From assembly GCA_003427395.1 (NCBI GenBank), contig BFEA01000247.1, positions 1,949,311 through 1,975,808 of the forward strand: DNA of 26,498 bases, in the 5' to 3' direction. The translations under genes were made by a program, and so were the position numbers. The number at the start of each line of letters is the position of its first letter. Positions within the stretch are counted from its first letter, which is position 1. Below, in pieces: positions 26,472 through 26,498 of the stretch. The DNA is from Chara braunii (lineage: Eukaryota; Streptophyta; Charophyceae; Charales; Characeae). The notes below the pieces were generated by a model. That model saw only the letters and a program-made list of their open reading frames with translations, searched no databases and was not told the DNA's origin.

Positions 26472-26498
26472 ATACACTGCATCCAACTCAAGACATGG

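Overview
This window looks like nuclear DNA of a plant-lineage (streptophyte) eukaryote. Three things point there. A minus-strand, intron-split gene encodes the C-terminal 879 residues of a SPIKE1-type DOCK guanine-nucleotide exchange factor. A nuclear copy of mitochondrial nad5 is of the streptophyte type. The rest is dominated by long introns, microsatellites, decayed LINE sequence and small inverted-repeat elements. A charophyte-grade alga with a large, repeat-rich genome (Chara-like) is my best guess, but that is inference and needs a database comparison.

Layout. 1-1,400: plus-strand open stretches of unknown nature, including a possible last exon at 694-856 and a short ORF with one membrane helix. 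1,440-1,960: AT-rich non-coding DNA. 1,976-2,558: minus-strand LINE ORF2 relic with one in-frame stop, abutting a 376-bp terminal-inverted-repeat element (2,559-2,934). 3,131-3,630: nad5 numt held between two copies of a 155-bp sequence. 3,763-4,587: low-complexity ORF of unknown function. 4,600-10,885: repeats, homopolymers and compound microsatellites with no convincing gene. 10,887-10,920: sequencing-library adapter. 10,921-11,144: a segment ending like a polyadenylated transcript (AATAAA, then A46). 11,145-14,600: microsatellites, minisatellites and possible 3' flank of the DOCK gene. 14,603-23,826: six exons of the SPK1-like gene on the minus strand. 23,830-26,498: presumed upstream intron, carrying a duplicated cassette of about 400 bp, two adapter junctions, tRNA-like/SINE-like sequence and two miniature inverted-repeat elements.

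The SPK1 exons fit together exactly: all five introns have GT...AG ends, all are phase 0, and the joined frame is open from the first visible exon to the stop. The protein would activate ROP/RAC GTPases and, through SCAR/WAVE and ARP2/3, shape the actin cytoskeleton. Its N-terminal half lies beyond the window.

Main caution: three Tn5 mosaic-end pairs (Nextera mate-pair circularisation junctions) remain in the sequence at 10,887, 24,330 and 25,045. Adjacency across those points is not trustworthy. Nothing here convinces me of a new biological system. The most interesting biology is the numt-in-duplication, the GGGCCTCGCTCCACT inverted-repeat family scattered through the SPK1 introns, and a candidate extra exon inside one intron.
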